From Chrysogorgia sp. JL179-B06 (lineage: Eukaryota > Cnidaria > Anthozoa > Scleralcyonacea > Chrysogorgiidae): a stretch of 64,000 nucleotides of DNA. The position numbers and the translations under genes are program-made. Of the stretch, positions 32,907-44,573 are shown piece after piece. The stretch covers positions 2,521,001-2,585,000 of the forward strand of contig JAYKKM010000303.1 of NCBI GenBank assembly GCA_035772405.1, read 5' to 3'. Position 1 is the first letter of the stretch. Each line of letters starts with the position of its first letter. Below the pieces are notes generated by a model. That model ran no database searches. It saw nothing but the letters and a program-made list of their open reading frames with translations, and was not told the origin of the DNA.

Positions 32907-33312
32907 TTGTAACTCCTGGGTTGCCGAATCGAATTTCCAACGAGTTACAGGGGTAGAGATGGTACAAATAGAATTTCGAACTCAACACAAATGAATAACT
33001 CTTTAATTAACAAAGAAACAGTTGATCACAAAATGTTCAAGATGATTAGAAGTCACACAAAAGCGAAATGTAGCAGTAGAATTAATTGTAGACAACTGTG
33101 GGACGATTGCAGTTACGTAGATGAATATAGCAGTGTAGAGGATTGCAGCAGTGTAGGTTCGAACTGAAACACGACAGTGAAATAGAACTACCGATTAGCT
33201 AAAGGTTACCCTAGAGGCATTTCCGTAACAAACAAAGAAGCACTAAAGCATGAAAGGTCCCATTCATGCTGACTACCATGATGATTAATAAGATAAGCGT
33301 TTCAAACTAACA
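32907..33312 (-). repeat. BEL LTR (5' LTR of the minus-strand element), 406 bp
   Basis: It matches 24646-25295 at both ends but lacks about 240 internal bases after AAAGGTTA. The deletion probably arose after insertion, since the two LTRs should start identical. Confidence 0.9.
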
Positions 33313-33699
33313 TAGTTTACGTATCAGAATAAATTTTATGACAAACTAAGGCTTTAGAGAATTTACGATGTTCATGCCACCTTAGCTTGCTATGCAATGT
33401 TCGTCAAGATGAACTTATTGATCATAGTAAGAGATGACTGATCAGACTCACAGAATTGTATGATAAGCTCTAGTCATATAACTAAGTCATTTGTGGCTTG
33501 AACGAATTATCGTTAGATATTTATTTAACCATCTTAATTTAGACACGGTGGCTTATCAACCAGTATAAAAATACAAGTAAAAATATAATAATGGTTGCTT
33601 TTCATAAGGCCGTGTGAGTATAGATACAAACAATATTGATAAATATTGATAAAATAAGCTAAAATTTACATCTAGGAATCGTAATCTAAAAACTATGAT

Positions 33700-34312
33700 A
33701 ATAAGAAATTGTTTCATTTATTATTTGAGAGTAAAATTAATTTTTTATCATCAGGGAGACAATTCCATGCCTTTGCAGCCGCGTAGAGCTTCTTTTCATG
33801 TTTCATGCATTTGTGTTAGGTTTTGACAACATCAACATCATGTCATTACTTCTAAGATTATATATCTCACGTCTTGCAAAAGTGAACATATTCGAAATAG
33901 ATTCAGGGCATTGCTTTTTAATGACACTTTCCATGTACGAAATGATTTTGGACATCCTTTGTTTATGGAGAGGATCCCATCCTAATGTATTCAAGACCTC
34001 TTCAGATCTTACTTCATAATCATCACCAGTTATAACTCTTCCATGCAGCCCTGTTTTGTAATTTTTGTAATTTTTCTTGAAGTGTTTTGCTGCAATTTCC
34101 CCATACCATTGCACAGTAATCGAAATGAGGTAAAATTAGTGTTTGATATATACATTTTAGGGAATCTCTATCAACAAATGGTTTAACATTCTTGATCATT
34201 CCTATTGTATTCGAAACCTTTTTGCTGATGTTGTCAATTTCAGCATCCCAGTTTAATTTTTCGTCAATTATTATTCCGAGACTTTTTGTAGATGATACTC
34301 TAAATAATGTAT
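33700..34312 (-). mobile_element. LINE 3' fragment
   Basis: The minus strand reads KSLGIIIDEKLNWDAEIDNI and LILPHFDYCAMVWG across 34114-34310, then RVITGDDYEVRSEEVLNTLG in the frame 33803-34114. This is the RT C-terminal region of a CR1/L2-like LINE. One frame change separates the parts. The endonuclease and catalytic core are absent. Confidence 0.75.
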
Positions 34313-34669
34313 GAGATAGCTAGAGACATTCGATACGATACGTTTGCTACGATAGCTAAAATAGAAATAGTCCTATAGTCTCCTTCAACTGTGAGTATAC
34401 ACCCATTTTATAAACTGGTTTTTAGCCTTTTTCCACATGGCACTGAGGGAAAATACAAGTAGATGTAATGTTCAGATTGCATAAACTAAGAATTACTGAA
34501 GCTCATAGAATTTACCGAAATCCTAATAAAATATGCTGGGATGGCATCAAAACTGTTTGCTTTTTTTGAATCTAAGATGTTAGATGCTAGAAAAGTACTT
34601 TTACGGATTTTAAATGTTTTTGCATGGATTCATGTCGATGTAAAAATGTTTTCAGATTCTCATGAATCT

Positions 34670-35190
34670 CACGTTTACACGAAGAAATAATCGGATTTGG
34701 TCGTTTGCGTTTAACAATTAAGTGAATTCAGGGATATTTGTGGTAACTAGGGTGATAAATGCAGTAAAGTGACAAAAGTATCCAGATTCAAAATGTTTTC
34801 GGATTCAAATGGATAACTAATGTTCAGATTCATGAACCGTTTACACGAAGTAATAGTCGGATTTGGTCGCTTGCTTTTAACAATTAAGTGAATTCAGGGA
34901 CATTTGTGGATAACTAGGGTGATAAATGTAGTAAAGTAGGTGACAAAAGTACCCAGATTCATCCCAGGGTTATATCGTTATGTTTCGCGCACCAATTGAA
35001 GGCGGGGCGTTGGGGTTAGGAAAATACTTAAGGCGGGGGGTTAGGATTAGGAAAATACTTAAGGCGGGGGTTAGGGTTAGGATTAAGGGTTGGATTAGGG
35101 TTAAGGTGTCTATTTTAATATAACATGAAATTTTACCAATTGGTGCGCGAAAGCCATAACAATATTACCCATCCCAGAGACTGTTTACAC
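34670..35190. repeat. Repeats with GTTTACACGAAG units
   Basis: Two tandem copies of about 184 bp start GTTTACACGAAG at 34672 and 34856 and share AATAGTCGGATTTGGTCG-type sequence. The second is interrupted by the MITE at 34968-35169 and ends GTTTACAC at 35183-35190. Confidence 0.6.
34968..35169. mobile_element. hAT-like MITE with 8-bp target duplication
   Basis: CATCCCAG flanks both sides (34960-34967 and 35170-35177). Inverted ends include TTTCGCGCACCAATTG and CAATTGGTGCGCGAAA. The interior carries GGGTTAGG-type repeats. An 8-bp duplication fits hAT elements. Confidence 0.65.
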
Positions 35191-35191
35191 T

Positions 35192-37976
35192 ACTGACGTC
35201 ATCTCGAAGGGTGGTGTTCTCGCTTACATTTCATCGAACCTTGATTATAGAGATTCAAGAGCTCGACGATGAACAAAGCGAACTTCAATGTTTATGGATT
35301 GAGATAATACCCCCCAAGAGTAAAGGTTTCCTATTTTGTTGCTGTTATCGTCCGCCGAATACAGATAACGAAATGGAATATGTACAGGGTCTACGAAATA
35401 TGCTTGTTAAATTAAGTGACCAGGGAAAAGAAGTTATTATTGCGGGTGACCTTAATTTTGACTGGAAACAACCACATAAATCTTCATCGATCAAGCGCTT
35501 TATTAACATGACAAAATAATTTAGCCTGCGGCAGATTATCGATAAATATACCCGTATTATACGGAGCATTCAAAGACTCTGATTGACATATTCTTGACTT
35601 CTCAACCAAACCTGTACATCTCAGGAGTTATACCAGTTGGTTTCAGTGACCATTTCGCGATTTTTGGTGTTCGCAAAATGCATCGCTTAAAATCACCACC
35701 TTCGAGGATAATAAACACTCGGAATTATAAACGTTATAATCCAAACACTTTCAGTGAAGATTTGCATAAAGTGCCTTGGTCATTAATAAATTTGTTTGGA
35801 GACGTGGAGGACTCGTGGAGTTCTTTCAAAGAACTGTTTCATGCTGTTGCTGATTCCAATGCCCCACTGACCCAGGTTGGTGTTAGAGGTAAAAAGGTGC
35901 CATGGTTGACAAATGAGGTGAGGCAGGTAATGCATGAAAGGGATCGCTTTCATAAGTTGGCGATAAAAACTAACAATGAACTGCATTGGAGCTCATTCAA
36001 GCGTTTACGCAATGTTGTGACGCTGAAGCTAAGGAGAAGTAAAGAACGCTATTTCACCGATCAGTTAAAGGGGAATGAGGCAGACCCCTTGGGACATGGA
36101 AAACTTTAAAACAGCTGCTTGGAAACGATGGTAAACGCTCTGGATGTAACACTGCTGGCTTAGCAACTAATCAAGTGAAAGAAAAATCAAACATTTTTAA
36201 TCACTTTTTTGTTTCTTGTGCTACAAATCTTACATCAGCATGTCGAACAACCGGACAGTATACCACAACAAGACCCAGAATTAGGAATTTTCAACTTCCA
36301 AAATTTTACTGTTTCGGAAACTTTGAAAGCACTAAGAGAATTAAAAGCAAAAAAGGCCACTGGCGCTGATGGTATCCCAAGCCGGCTGTTGAAAGACGGA
36401 GCTGATGCCTTGGCCGACCCACTGACCAACCTATTTAACATGACTATCCAACAAAGCAAGATCCCAGGGGAATGGAAAAAGGCAAAGATAACTCCTCTTT
36501 ATAAGTCAGGTGACAAGGATGACCCGAAGAATTACCGACCCATTTCCATCCTGCCTGTGGTGTCTAAAGTTCTTGAACGATTAGTTCACAAACAGCTTGC
36601 AGCACATTGTGATGAAAACAAGTTGTTATGCAGATCGCAATCTGGCTTTCGAAAAAAACACTCAACTACAACTGCAGTTGCTATTTTTTCCGATGAGATT
36701 TTAATGAATATGGATAAGGGTCTTGTGACCGGTACTGTATTTATCGATTTGGCTAAAGCATTTGACACGATATTTTGATTTGTAAATTGAAATATTATGG
36801 CATACGTAATGAAAATCTCATGTGGTTTAAGGATTATTTTTCGGGAAGGAAGCAATTTGTAAACATCGACTCCCAAATCTCTGAAGAACTCGACATCATC
36901 TCTGGAGTATAGTACCACAGGGATCAATTCTCGGTCCCCTACTGTTCGCCACATATATTAATGACTTACCGGGCAGTATTAGCAACTGTTCCGTTAACAT
37001 GTACGCAGATGATACAGCTTTGTACTACGCTGACACCTCTGTGGACGTAGTAAATCACTGCATAAACCAAGACCTGGAACACTTATCTGAATGGCTTGAA
37101 GATAATCACCTGGTGTTAAACGTTTCCAAAACCAAATGTTTATTATTTACTTCACAAAGGCATAAAGAACGTGGCAGAACTCTAGGTCTAAATCTTCTTG
37201 GGCAATGTATCGAAACAGAAACTAGCTTCAAATATCTGGGAGTAGTGTTTGATAATTATATGTCTTGGAAGAGTCATGCAGATTATGTATGCAAAAAGGT
37301 TGCTGCCAGAGTTGCCGTTTTGGGCCGCATTAGAAGTTTTGTTACCAAGAAAGCAGCATTGCTGGTTTATAACTCAATCGTCTTGCCTGTTTTGGACTAC
37401 TGTGACATTGCGTGGAGTGGTGGATTATTACAGCAAGACAATGATAGATTACAGAGGCTCCAAAACAGAGCTGCCAGAATAGTTACTTCGAACGGCACGC
37501 GCTCTCTAGAGGCTATGGAAAAACTCAAATGGTCACCACTGTACTGTAGGCGCTCTTATCATAAGATCAAATTAAACTAGTTTTTCAATGTTTGAATTCT
37601 CTAGCTCCCGATTATTTTTTATCATATTTTAGCCAACATAAAGTACAGTACTAGGCACAATAGTAAGCTCATACTTCCAAAAGTACGACGTAATTTTGGT
37701 AAGAACACTTTTCTTTTTGGTGGAGCAGTGTTATATAATGAACTTCCTCGAGAGATCACCAACGGTGCGAAATCCATTCAATCTTTTTTACACCAAGCGA
37801 GAACCGTCCTTCTAAATTGACTTTTAAAATTATTGTCATTAGTTCTTTGTATATTGTATAGTAGTTTTAATAATTTTGTAAATTTTTTAAAGTAGATACA
37901 GGGCCCCTCTGGAGACCAGCCTCTGAGCTGAATGGGCTACCCTGCATAAATAAAGTATTCATTCATTCATTCATTC
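35192..37976 (+). mobile_element. CR1/L2-like LINE, frameshifted, 5' truncated
   Basis: Endonuclease fragments: GGVLAYISSNLDYR at 35210, then LFCCCYRPPNTDN and IIAGDLNFDW in a shifted frame. Middle region (35594-36109) includes TQVGVRGKKVPWLTNEVR. Reverse transcriptase (36209-36778 and 36999-37580): KKATGADGIPSRLL, NYRPISILPVVSKVLE, FIDLAKAFDT and NMYADDTALYY. The C-terminal part has VLDYCDIAWSGG and RNRAARIV-like QNRAARIVTS. A (ATTC)n tail at 37959-37976 marks the 3' end. Stops and at least four frameshifts inactivate it. Confidence 0.85.
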
Positions 37977-38280
37977 GACAAAGTGCTATTAAGAGTCGAC
38001 TGTTGATCATCGGATGCAGTGTGGCAGGCGCAACTTCATATGTGACTAGATTTCTCAGCGGTTTCCTCACTGAAATAGTGGAGTACTTCATCTATCGTTT
38101 GTGAGATAACTCTAATATATTATGTTAATGTTAAAACATCTCACTTTAATATTAAAACAGTTCAAAATATAAATGTTTCATGAATATTTAACAGCAATAA
38201 TTGTGCCCGAAATTTTTCATTTTTAAAACGTTGGGGGGAGGCAATTGCCACCGCCTGCCTCCCGCCTGGTACGCCTATGG

Positions 38281-38995
38281 ATCTTGTTAAGATTTTAACA
38301 ATATATTAGTACAGTACACAAAAACTTGACACTAAGAACATGACAAGATCTTGACAAAAACTTGACAAGATCTTGTTACGATCTTGCTAAGACTATGCAA
38401 GATCTTGGAAGATATCTTATGAAGTTTACATTAAAATTCAGGATATTATGCAAGATCCTGAAATCCTAATGTCTTGGCTAATCTTGGTAATATTTTGCGA
38501 GTTTTTTTAAAGATCTTGCAAAATCTTGCTTCAAAATCTTAGCACGATCTTGGCAACATCTTGTGCAGGAACTTGACAAGAACTTAATTGAGAAGCTCGT
38601 TCTTGCAAAACAATTTTAAGATATCTTGTTAATATCTTACAAAGAAAGTGTAGTACACAAGAACTTGACAAGATCTTAATTGACAAGTCCATTCTTGCAC
38701 AAACCAATTTTAAGATCTAGTTAAGATCTTACAAAGATCTTGACAAGATCTTGCAAAGACTATATGTAAGATCTTAGAAGATCTTATCAAGATATTACAT
38801 TAAAATTCAGTATTTATACTAGATCTTGAATTCATAATGTCTTGGCTAATCTTGGTAAGATCCTGCTAGATTTTAGATAGTTGTTAAAAATATTTATCTT
38901 GCATGATCTTATCAAAATGCCAAGATCTTGGCAAGATTTTGTAACATGATGCTATACAGATGTTAGCATCATGTTAGCAAGATGTTAGCAAAATA
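38281..38995. repeat. Degenerate CAAGATCTTG palindromic array
   Basis: AAGATCTTG, GACAAGATCTTG and variants occur dozens of times in about 700 bp, alternating orientation because the core is itself a palindrome. Longer duplicated phrases include TTAAAATTCAG followed by a CTTGGCTAATCTTGGTAA segment. No coding potential is seen. Confidence 0.8.
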
Positions 38996-39076
38996 CAAAA
39001 TATAAATACAAAAAACTTACAAACATAAAGTACGAACTAATATTAATGTACATAGATCTAATAGTAGTTGTTAAGA

Positions 39077-39730
39077 TTAGCAACTACAGGCGGAAGCCAC
39101 ATTAGGGCTTCTGCAGATAGGACAGATAATGCGCCATGAACGGATATTTTCCGAGTCAAAGATAATTGAAAGTAAAGTTTTCAGACGAGTCTTGAAGACT
39201 GATTTACGCTCGCAGGTACGAATAGCAAGAGGTAGCGCGTTCCACAGAAGACAGATACGGACAAAAAATGATTCACGAAATGTAGATTAGCGAGCAGAAT
39301 TAAGGCAAAGATCCATCCCGGAGGATCCACATCGTGTCTTAGAGTGTGAAAACTGCACAAATTCTGATATGTCAAGACGTATTTCGCCATTTATACAACG
39401 GAAGAGAAAAAGGAGATCAAGGTATTCAAGAAAATAGGATAGAGGTATAAGATCAAGTTGAATGAGCCGGCACTTATAGTCGAGTTCATTCAAAACCACG
39501 AAGGATGAAACGTGTGGCCCTCCTTTGTACTCTCTCCAAACTTCGCATCAAATAAATAGATCCATGACATAGACAAGATGACCATATGTGATCTAACCAG
39601 CGAGATGTGAAGGGTTTTCTGACGCCATTGGAGCAATATCTTCGAAGAAAACCAAACATTCTGATGTGGTCCGCCCATGACAAGTCATGAGAAACTTGTA
39701 CGCCAAGATCACGTGCGATGGTGACTGTGC
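39077..39730 (-). mobile_element. L2-like LINE C-terminal fragment
   Basis: Minus-strand pieces read MRSLERVQRRATRFIL, then NELDYKCRLIQLDLIPLSYF and LDLLFLFRCINGEI, and end after a cysteine cluster (IICPICRSPNVASACSC) at 39077-39079. Three frames are needed, so the copy is decayed. Confidence 0.75.
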
Positions 39731-39950
39731 TTGACTACTGCAGGTAATGTATATAATTATCATAATTTAAATATAATTGTAATGAATGTGCAAGAACAGC
39801 AACAAAGCATGAGACTGGTCACTGCACATCAAACTGGCCGAATGACATGACTCTGTTTGCTGATCGACTGTAAAAATAGCAAATGATTTAACATTTTCAC
39901 TTCTCATTATTTATGCCTATTGGCATACTTATTTCATCACATTTTACTCT

Positions 39951-40028
39951 ACAGAGGGCTCCGCTCGAAACGTGAGTATTTCGTTGCTAAAAATCTCGGC
40001 AGTTCACCACCTTTTCACTTTACTACAG
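39951..40028 (+). ncRNA. Hammerhead-like PLE-type motif (degenerate)
   Basis: CTACAGAGGGCTCCGCTCGAAACGTGAG has a stem-loop GGGCTCCGCTC followed by GAAACGTG. The 5' core CTACAGA replaces CUGAUGA. Downstream AGTTCACCACCTTTTCACTT is shared with the fold-back at 43074-43206. Confidence 0.35.
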
Positions 40029-41160
40029 TATACCCAAAACACTGTCTACGCAGCACTCTAACTCGCTCTCAGTTTCTATGAGGCGATAGTTAACTTTGAG
40101 CTCATAATCTAATATTAATTGGAAGTGGATTCCACGTTATCTCAAGTTCAATATTAATTGCTTTTTGTGTATTTTTAACTGAGGCGATTCTTTCAACCAG
40201 CTGAAACGACAAAGCCACACCAGTGTACGGTTAGCTAGAACTTATACGGCTTATATAGAACAGCACTGCAACAGCATTATAATATGTTCCCGCGCTACAT
40301 ATATACTCTTGAGTTGGAAATGTCCGCTGACAGGGCTTTTTTCTGCTACAGATTTTATCTCGCATGGTATAATTCAACTGATAACTTCAAACTAAATCCT
40401 TACCGAAGACGTAGTCCAGCTAAGTTTAATCGGTCAGTGAATACTTTTTCTCCACTTCCCTGCCAATGAAGTGGGCGTATCTCCCATTGTGGCTTACTGT
40501 GTAAAGTATTGGCAACCATTGTGGACCTCCTTATAGCCTCACGATAATATTATTGTTGACCTTTACAAAAACCTATATCTACTGTAAACAATTCATACGT
40601 AATGAAACCAAAACATAGATGCCATGAGGTCGAAACTCAGTCTTTATTACGTGTCTAATTCTCTACGCGCAGGATGTTAATTCTGTTCTTGGATTTATGA
40701 ATTCTTAACATTCGTGCTGTTAGGTAAGGTTTTGGAATATCACCAGAAGGTACTGGGGGTCACTCCACTGCATATCTCTGTTTAACTGATTTTGCCAACC
40801 AGTTCAATAACGGTTCAATCGATATTCATCTATTGTCAATCGGATTACTAACTACAAGGTGTCTGCCAACAGGAAATTAGTTCCATATAGGGTGCGGAAT
40901 TGCCGGGTTCTTGTTGAGACTTGCATATTTTCCATTATAATTTTGACTAGGTGATGGCTATTAATTAGAATGTAATTCCATGTAGTTATTACCACTGCAT
41001 GATATGTTTACATATCGGAGGAGCTAGGAGAGAAATTGAAGATTTTCTGACAAAAAATATAACATATTTAAAAGCTTTCGGTTGCCTGACTGTTGTTTTC
41101 AACGACTATATTCGTATTATATATATATTTTTAACGACTATATTCGTATATATATATATG
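40029..41160. other. Stretch without recognisable genes
   Basis: AT-rich; no ORF longer than about 90 codons that looks like protein. A TA-rich tract precedes the palindrome at 41166. Confidence 0.5.
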
Positions 41161-41165
41161 TATAT

Positions 41166-41351
41166 AGATTTTCGCTTACCTCAAAACTGGTCTGCTACAA
41201 CTTGTTTCATCTGTAAAAGAATCTTCAGGCAGAAGATTCTTTTACAGATGAAACAAGTTGTAGCAGACCAGTTTTGAGGTAAGCGAAAATCTATTATTTG
41301 CTCTAACTATATGTTGTTGAGCACTCTTTGCATTTCGTAGACCAAAACCTA
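41166..41351. repeat. Palindrome of PLE-like type, copy 1, with shared flank
   Basis: AGATTTTCGCTTACCTCAAA is mirrored by TTTGAGGTAAGCGAAAATCT (41166-41292). The centre is CTTCAGGCAGAAG. The arm contains CTGAAGA-like and GATGAAAC segments reminiscent of a hammerhead core. The palindrome plus 60 bp of flank recurs at 43694-43882. Confidence 0.75.
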
Positions 41352-41595
41352 CACGTATATATGTATATATATATATATTCGTATTAAATCACCTCGTACC
41401 CAGCCTTCGAAGAGTAGAGTCGGCGCCCTTGTGTATATTTTATTTCCAGTACTCAGAATACAGACAAGACTGATTCGTACATTCTGTAGTGAAAAACATA
41501 ATGACTGATTTGACGTCACATTCATTACCATTTCGGAAAAAAACAAACCTTCATAAAACATCAACGCAAAACTCAAATCATAAAACATTTTGTAA

Positions 41596-41885
41596 CCGAA
41601 TTCATAAAGATGGCAGCCAAATAATATTCATTTATGTGCATAGAAATAATAAATTAGCCTTTCGAATATTCCTTCCTTTAATATTATGTGCATCTAAATA
41701 AGCCTTTATGGCCTCGTTTCCTAATAATTTATATGCGCATCAAAGAATATTTAAAAGGGCAACCATTATGAAAGAGGTCTATAGACTATAAATCAAAATA
41801 ATTTCATACAAGATAGAGGCTCGAAAGGCTAATTAGTTTTTTCATATAATAGAATGTTAATTGGCCGCCATCTTTATAAATTCGG
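41596..41885. mobile_element. Fold-back MITE, 290 bp
   Basis: CCGAATTCATAAAGATGGC at the left faces GCCATCTTTATAAATTCGG at the right. A second inverted pair, TTAGCCTTTCGA and TCGAAAGGCTAA, lies inside. Confidence 0.75.
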
Positions 41886-43073
41886 TGTATTATAGGACAT
41901 AACCCGCAGAACATGTAAAATTTAGGGCAATGTATTTGCGCGCTTCCTTATATGGAATAAGTCCATATATGCTCGTATAGGTGAGAATCATTGACAGAAC
42001 CATGTGTTGAAACAAACACCACTATGGGGGAGATTCTCTCCCCTCCTTACCCCAAACAATGTTGTATATGCGCCCAAAGTCGGGCAAGCCTTTGTCTTAG
42101 CTTTACCACTATCAATTCAACATTGATTTGGGGGGAGAAGGACTGAAGGTGGTTCATGAAAGATGAAAGTAACGTTAATGATTTGCATATAGTTCTGTGA
42201 AATAATGTGCTGTAGTGCTTATACAACACATTTTGTCAATGATTGTAAAATCCAGACGAGTCGAGACGACATCTGACATGAAAGGATGATATTCGAGAGA
42301 GAGAGGGAGATCATATTCCAATCCAGATGACACATACAATATATAGAATCAATATCAGTAATAATATCGTATTTTAAGTTCTAGGTTCTCATCACCTCAA
42401 TATTCTGCATTTTACCATATATGGCACAATGTCAACCAATAGTAAATTCGAATAAAAAATAAAATCTTGTCTGGTCAATATTACAACGTGATTGGAATTC
42501 TGATCATACTTATAAAATATATATATACGAAGAAATTTTCCCGTCGCTGATACTGGATATTCGCATAACATCAGCAGGATTTTCTAGGATGGATAATCTT
42601 CCATCAATGAATTCCTCAATTCTGTTAATGTTGAGTTATAAAATCAATAAATAGGAAGTTATAAATGTGCTGTGTAGTGTTAAAATACGTAGTTAATTCT
42701 AATTGCTGATGTTTTTCACTCTTTGTAGAATTTTAGTTCCCAGTTATCAAAGTAATTATCGCGTGCTCGAAACATTAAATTGTTACATAATGGCTGTTAA
42801 CTTAATAATATATGTTGGCTTGTTCTGCTAACACGGCGGGGCCAAGTTCAATACCCTATTTTTATCTGAAGGCTAGCCGCATATTTTTATTATGGATTAC
42901 GGATTTTATCCATCAATTTTAAAATTAAAAAAAAACATTTTGTCCAATATCTTATATCCTTCTAAAGAATTGTTGAAATAGTTACAAATATGAACTTTAT
43001 GTCATTCTGATATGAAACAATTTTTATTATTTAGCCAGCTTATAGTTGAAAAATCCGAGAGTAGTAAAAAAGT
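41886..43073. other. Stretch without recognisable genes
   Basis: Only a short GAGA tract (42295-42312) and AT-rich sequence are visible. Confidence 0.5.
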
Positions 43074-43206
43074 TAGCAAAGTGAAAAGGTGGTGAACTGC
43101 GAAGATTTTTAGTAACGAAATACTATTAAGGGCTCCGCAGTCCGCACGAAACGTCAGTATTTCGTTACTAAAAATCTTGGCAGTTTACCACCTTTTCACT
43201 TTGCTA
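43074..43206. repeat. Fold-back with GAAACGTC, PLE-like
   Basis: TAGCAAAGTGAAAAGGTGGT is mirrored by ACCACCTTTTCACTTTGCTA. The loop contains AAGGGCTCCGCAGTCCGCAC followed by GAAACGTC, a decayed hammerhead-like core. It is related to 39951-40028. Confidence 0.7.
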
Positions 43207-43472
43207 GTTGAAAAATCCAGTGAACGCAATAGTTATTAAGTCCAAGTACATTTCAGTATTGTGGCAATATGATATACAAGGCGTAAAACGTAATTTAAAG
43301 ATAAATATTATAGCCCAGCAAATGACTTTGAGACAACACATAATGAAAGAGATTTAATTGCTAACGCTTCGTTGCTTGCAGCTACAAATTATAATATTGG
43401 TGTATATATAATATATATACGTATAGATTCTACTTTGTTATCCTACTTTGACCGTTTATAATCTATAGAATC

Positions 43473-43882
<410 letters not shown>

Positions 43883-43908
43883 TAATAATTTGTAATTATC
43901 TTAAACCG

Positions 43909-43944
43909 CTGTGATGATGTTGCGCTGCAAAACGAAACGTTAGC
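43909..43944 (+). ncRNA. Hammerhead-like motif (degenerate)
   Basis: TGATGATGTTGCGCTGCAAA is followed by ACGAAACGTTAG. This fits UGAUGA - stem II - CGAAAC with a short stem GTTGC/GCAAAA. It lacks the first C of CUGAUGA in context (CTGTGATGA). Confidence 0.4.
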
Positions 43945-44573
43945 AATTTTGCCTCAAAGTCATTTGCTGGGCTCTAATATTTCTCTTCAAGAACATTTCA
44001 ATAAATATGGTAGTCTAGCGATTGTTAATAGTCTGGGGGCGTTCCTCGGAGGTTGACTGATAATTTACTATCCAATTCAGTCATGATCGTATGATAATAG
44101 TTTGAGGTCAATATCGACAAAATAGAACGAGAAGCCCCACACTGAGAAAACATCTTTATGTTTTGTCTGAAAACCATCGAAATACGATAGCTTATTCCGG
44201 ACGTCGAGTGAATATTCCCGACACAGTTTGACTTCTTAATACAGCTGTCATTTTAAAACGCCATTCCCGATGACAAAAACCAATACTTGGACTGCGTATG
44301 CATGAATTTACTCTCTGTAATTAATTAAAAACATAAAAAGGTTATGGGATGCATACCTTAAAATAGATTGACAATATTTTGTTAAAATAACATCAATATT
44401 GAAATACACTTTACAATGCTAAATACTCCATAGGTATAATTTATCCTTTAGTTCTTAATACAAATTCTATTCAAATGTTACTTAAACATAAATTTGACAC
44501 TCGGTGCCACGACTCACGTTGATGGAGTGTTTCTTGTAATTCTTGCATTCGAGCGAATACCCTCGACATCATA

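Larger units (their letters stand above)
24646..33312 (-). mobile_element. BEL/Pao LTR retrotransposon with nested LINE
   Basis: The minus-strand order is LTR, gag, protease, reverse transcriptase/RNase H, integrase, DUF5641-like tail, LTR. LTRs (24646-25295 and 32907-33312) begin TGT and end ACA. A 5-bp target duplication TAGTT lies at 24641-24645 and 33313-33317. A purine-rich tract (AAGGGGCCGGAA) sits just before the 3' LTR in minus-strand sense. The primer binding site is not obvious. Frameshifts in gag, pol and integrase, and a LINE insertion at 25335-26910, make the copy defective. Confidence 0.9.
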
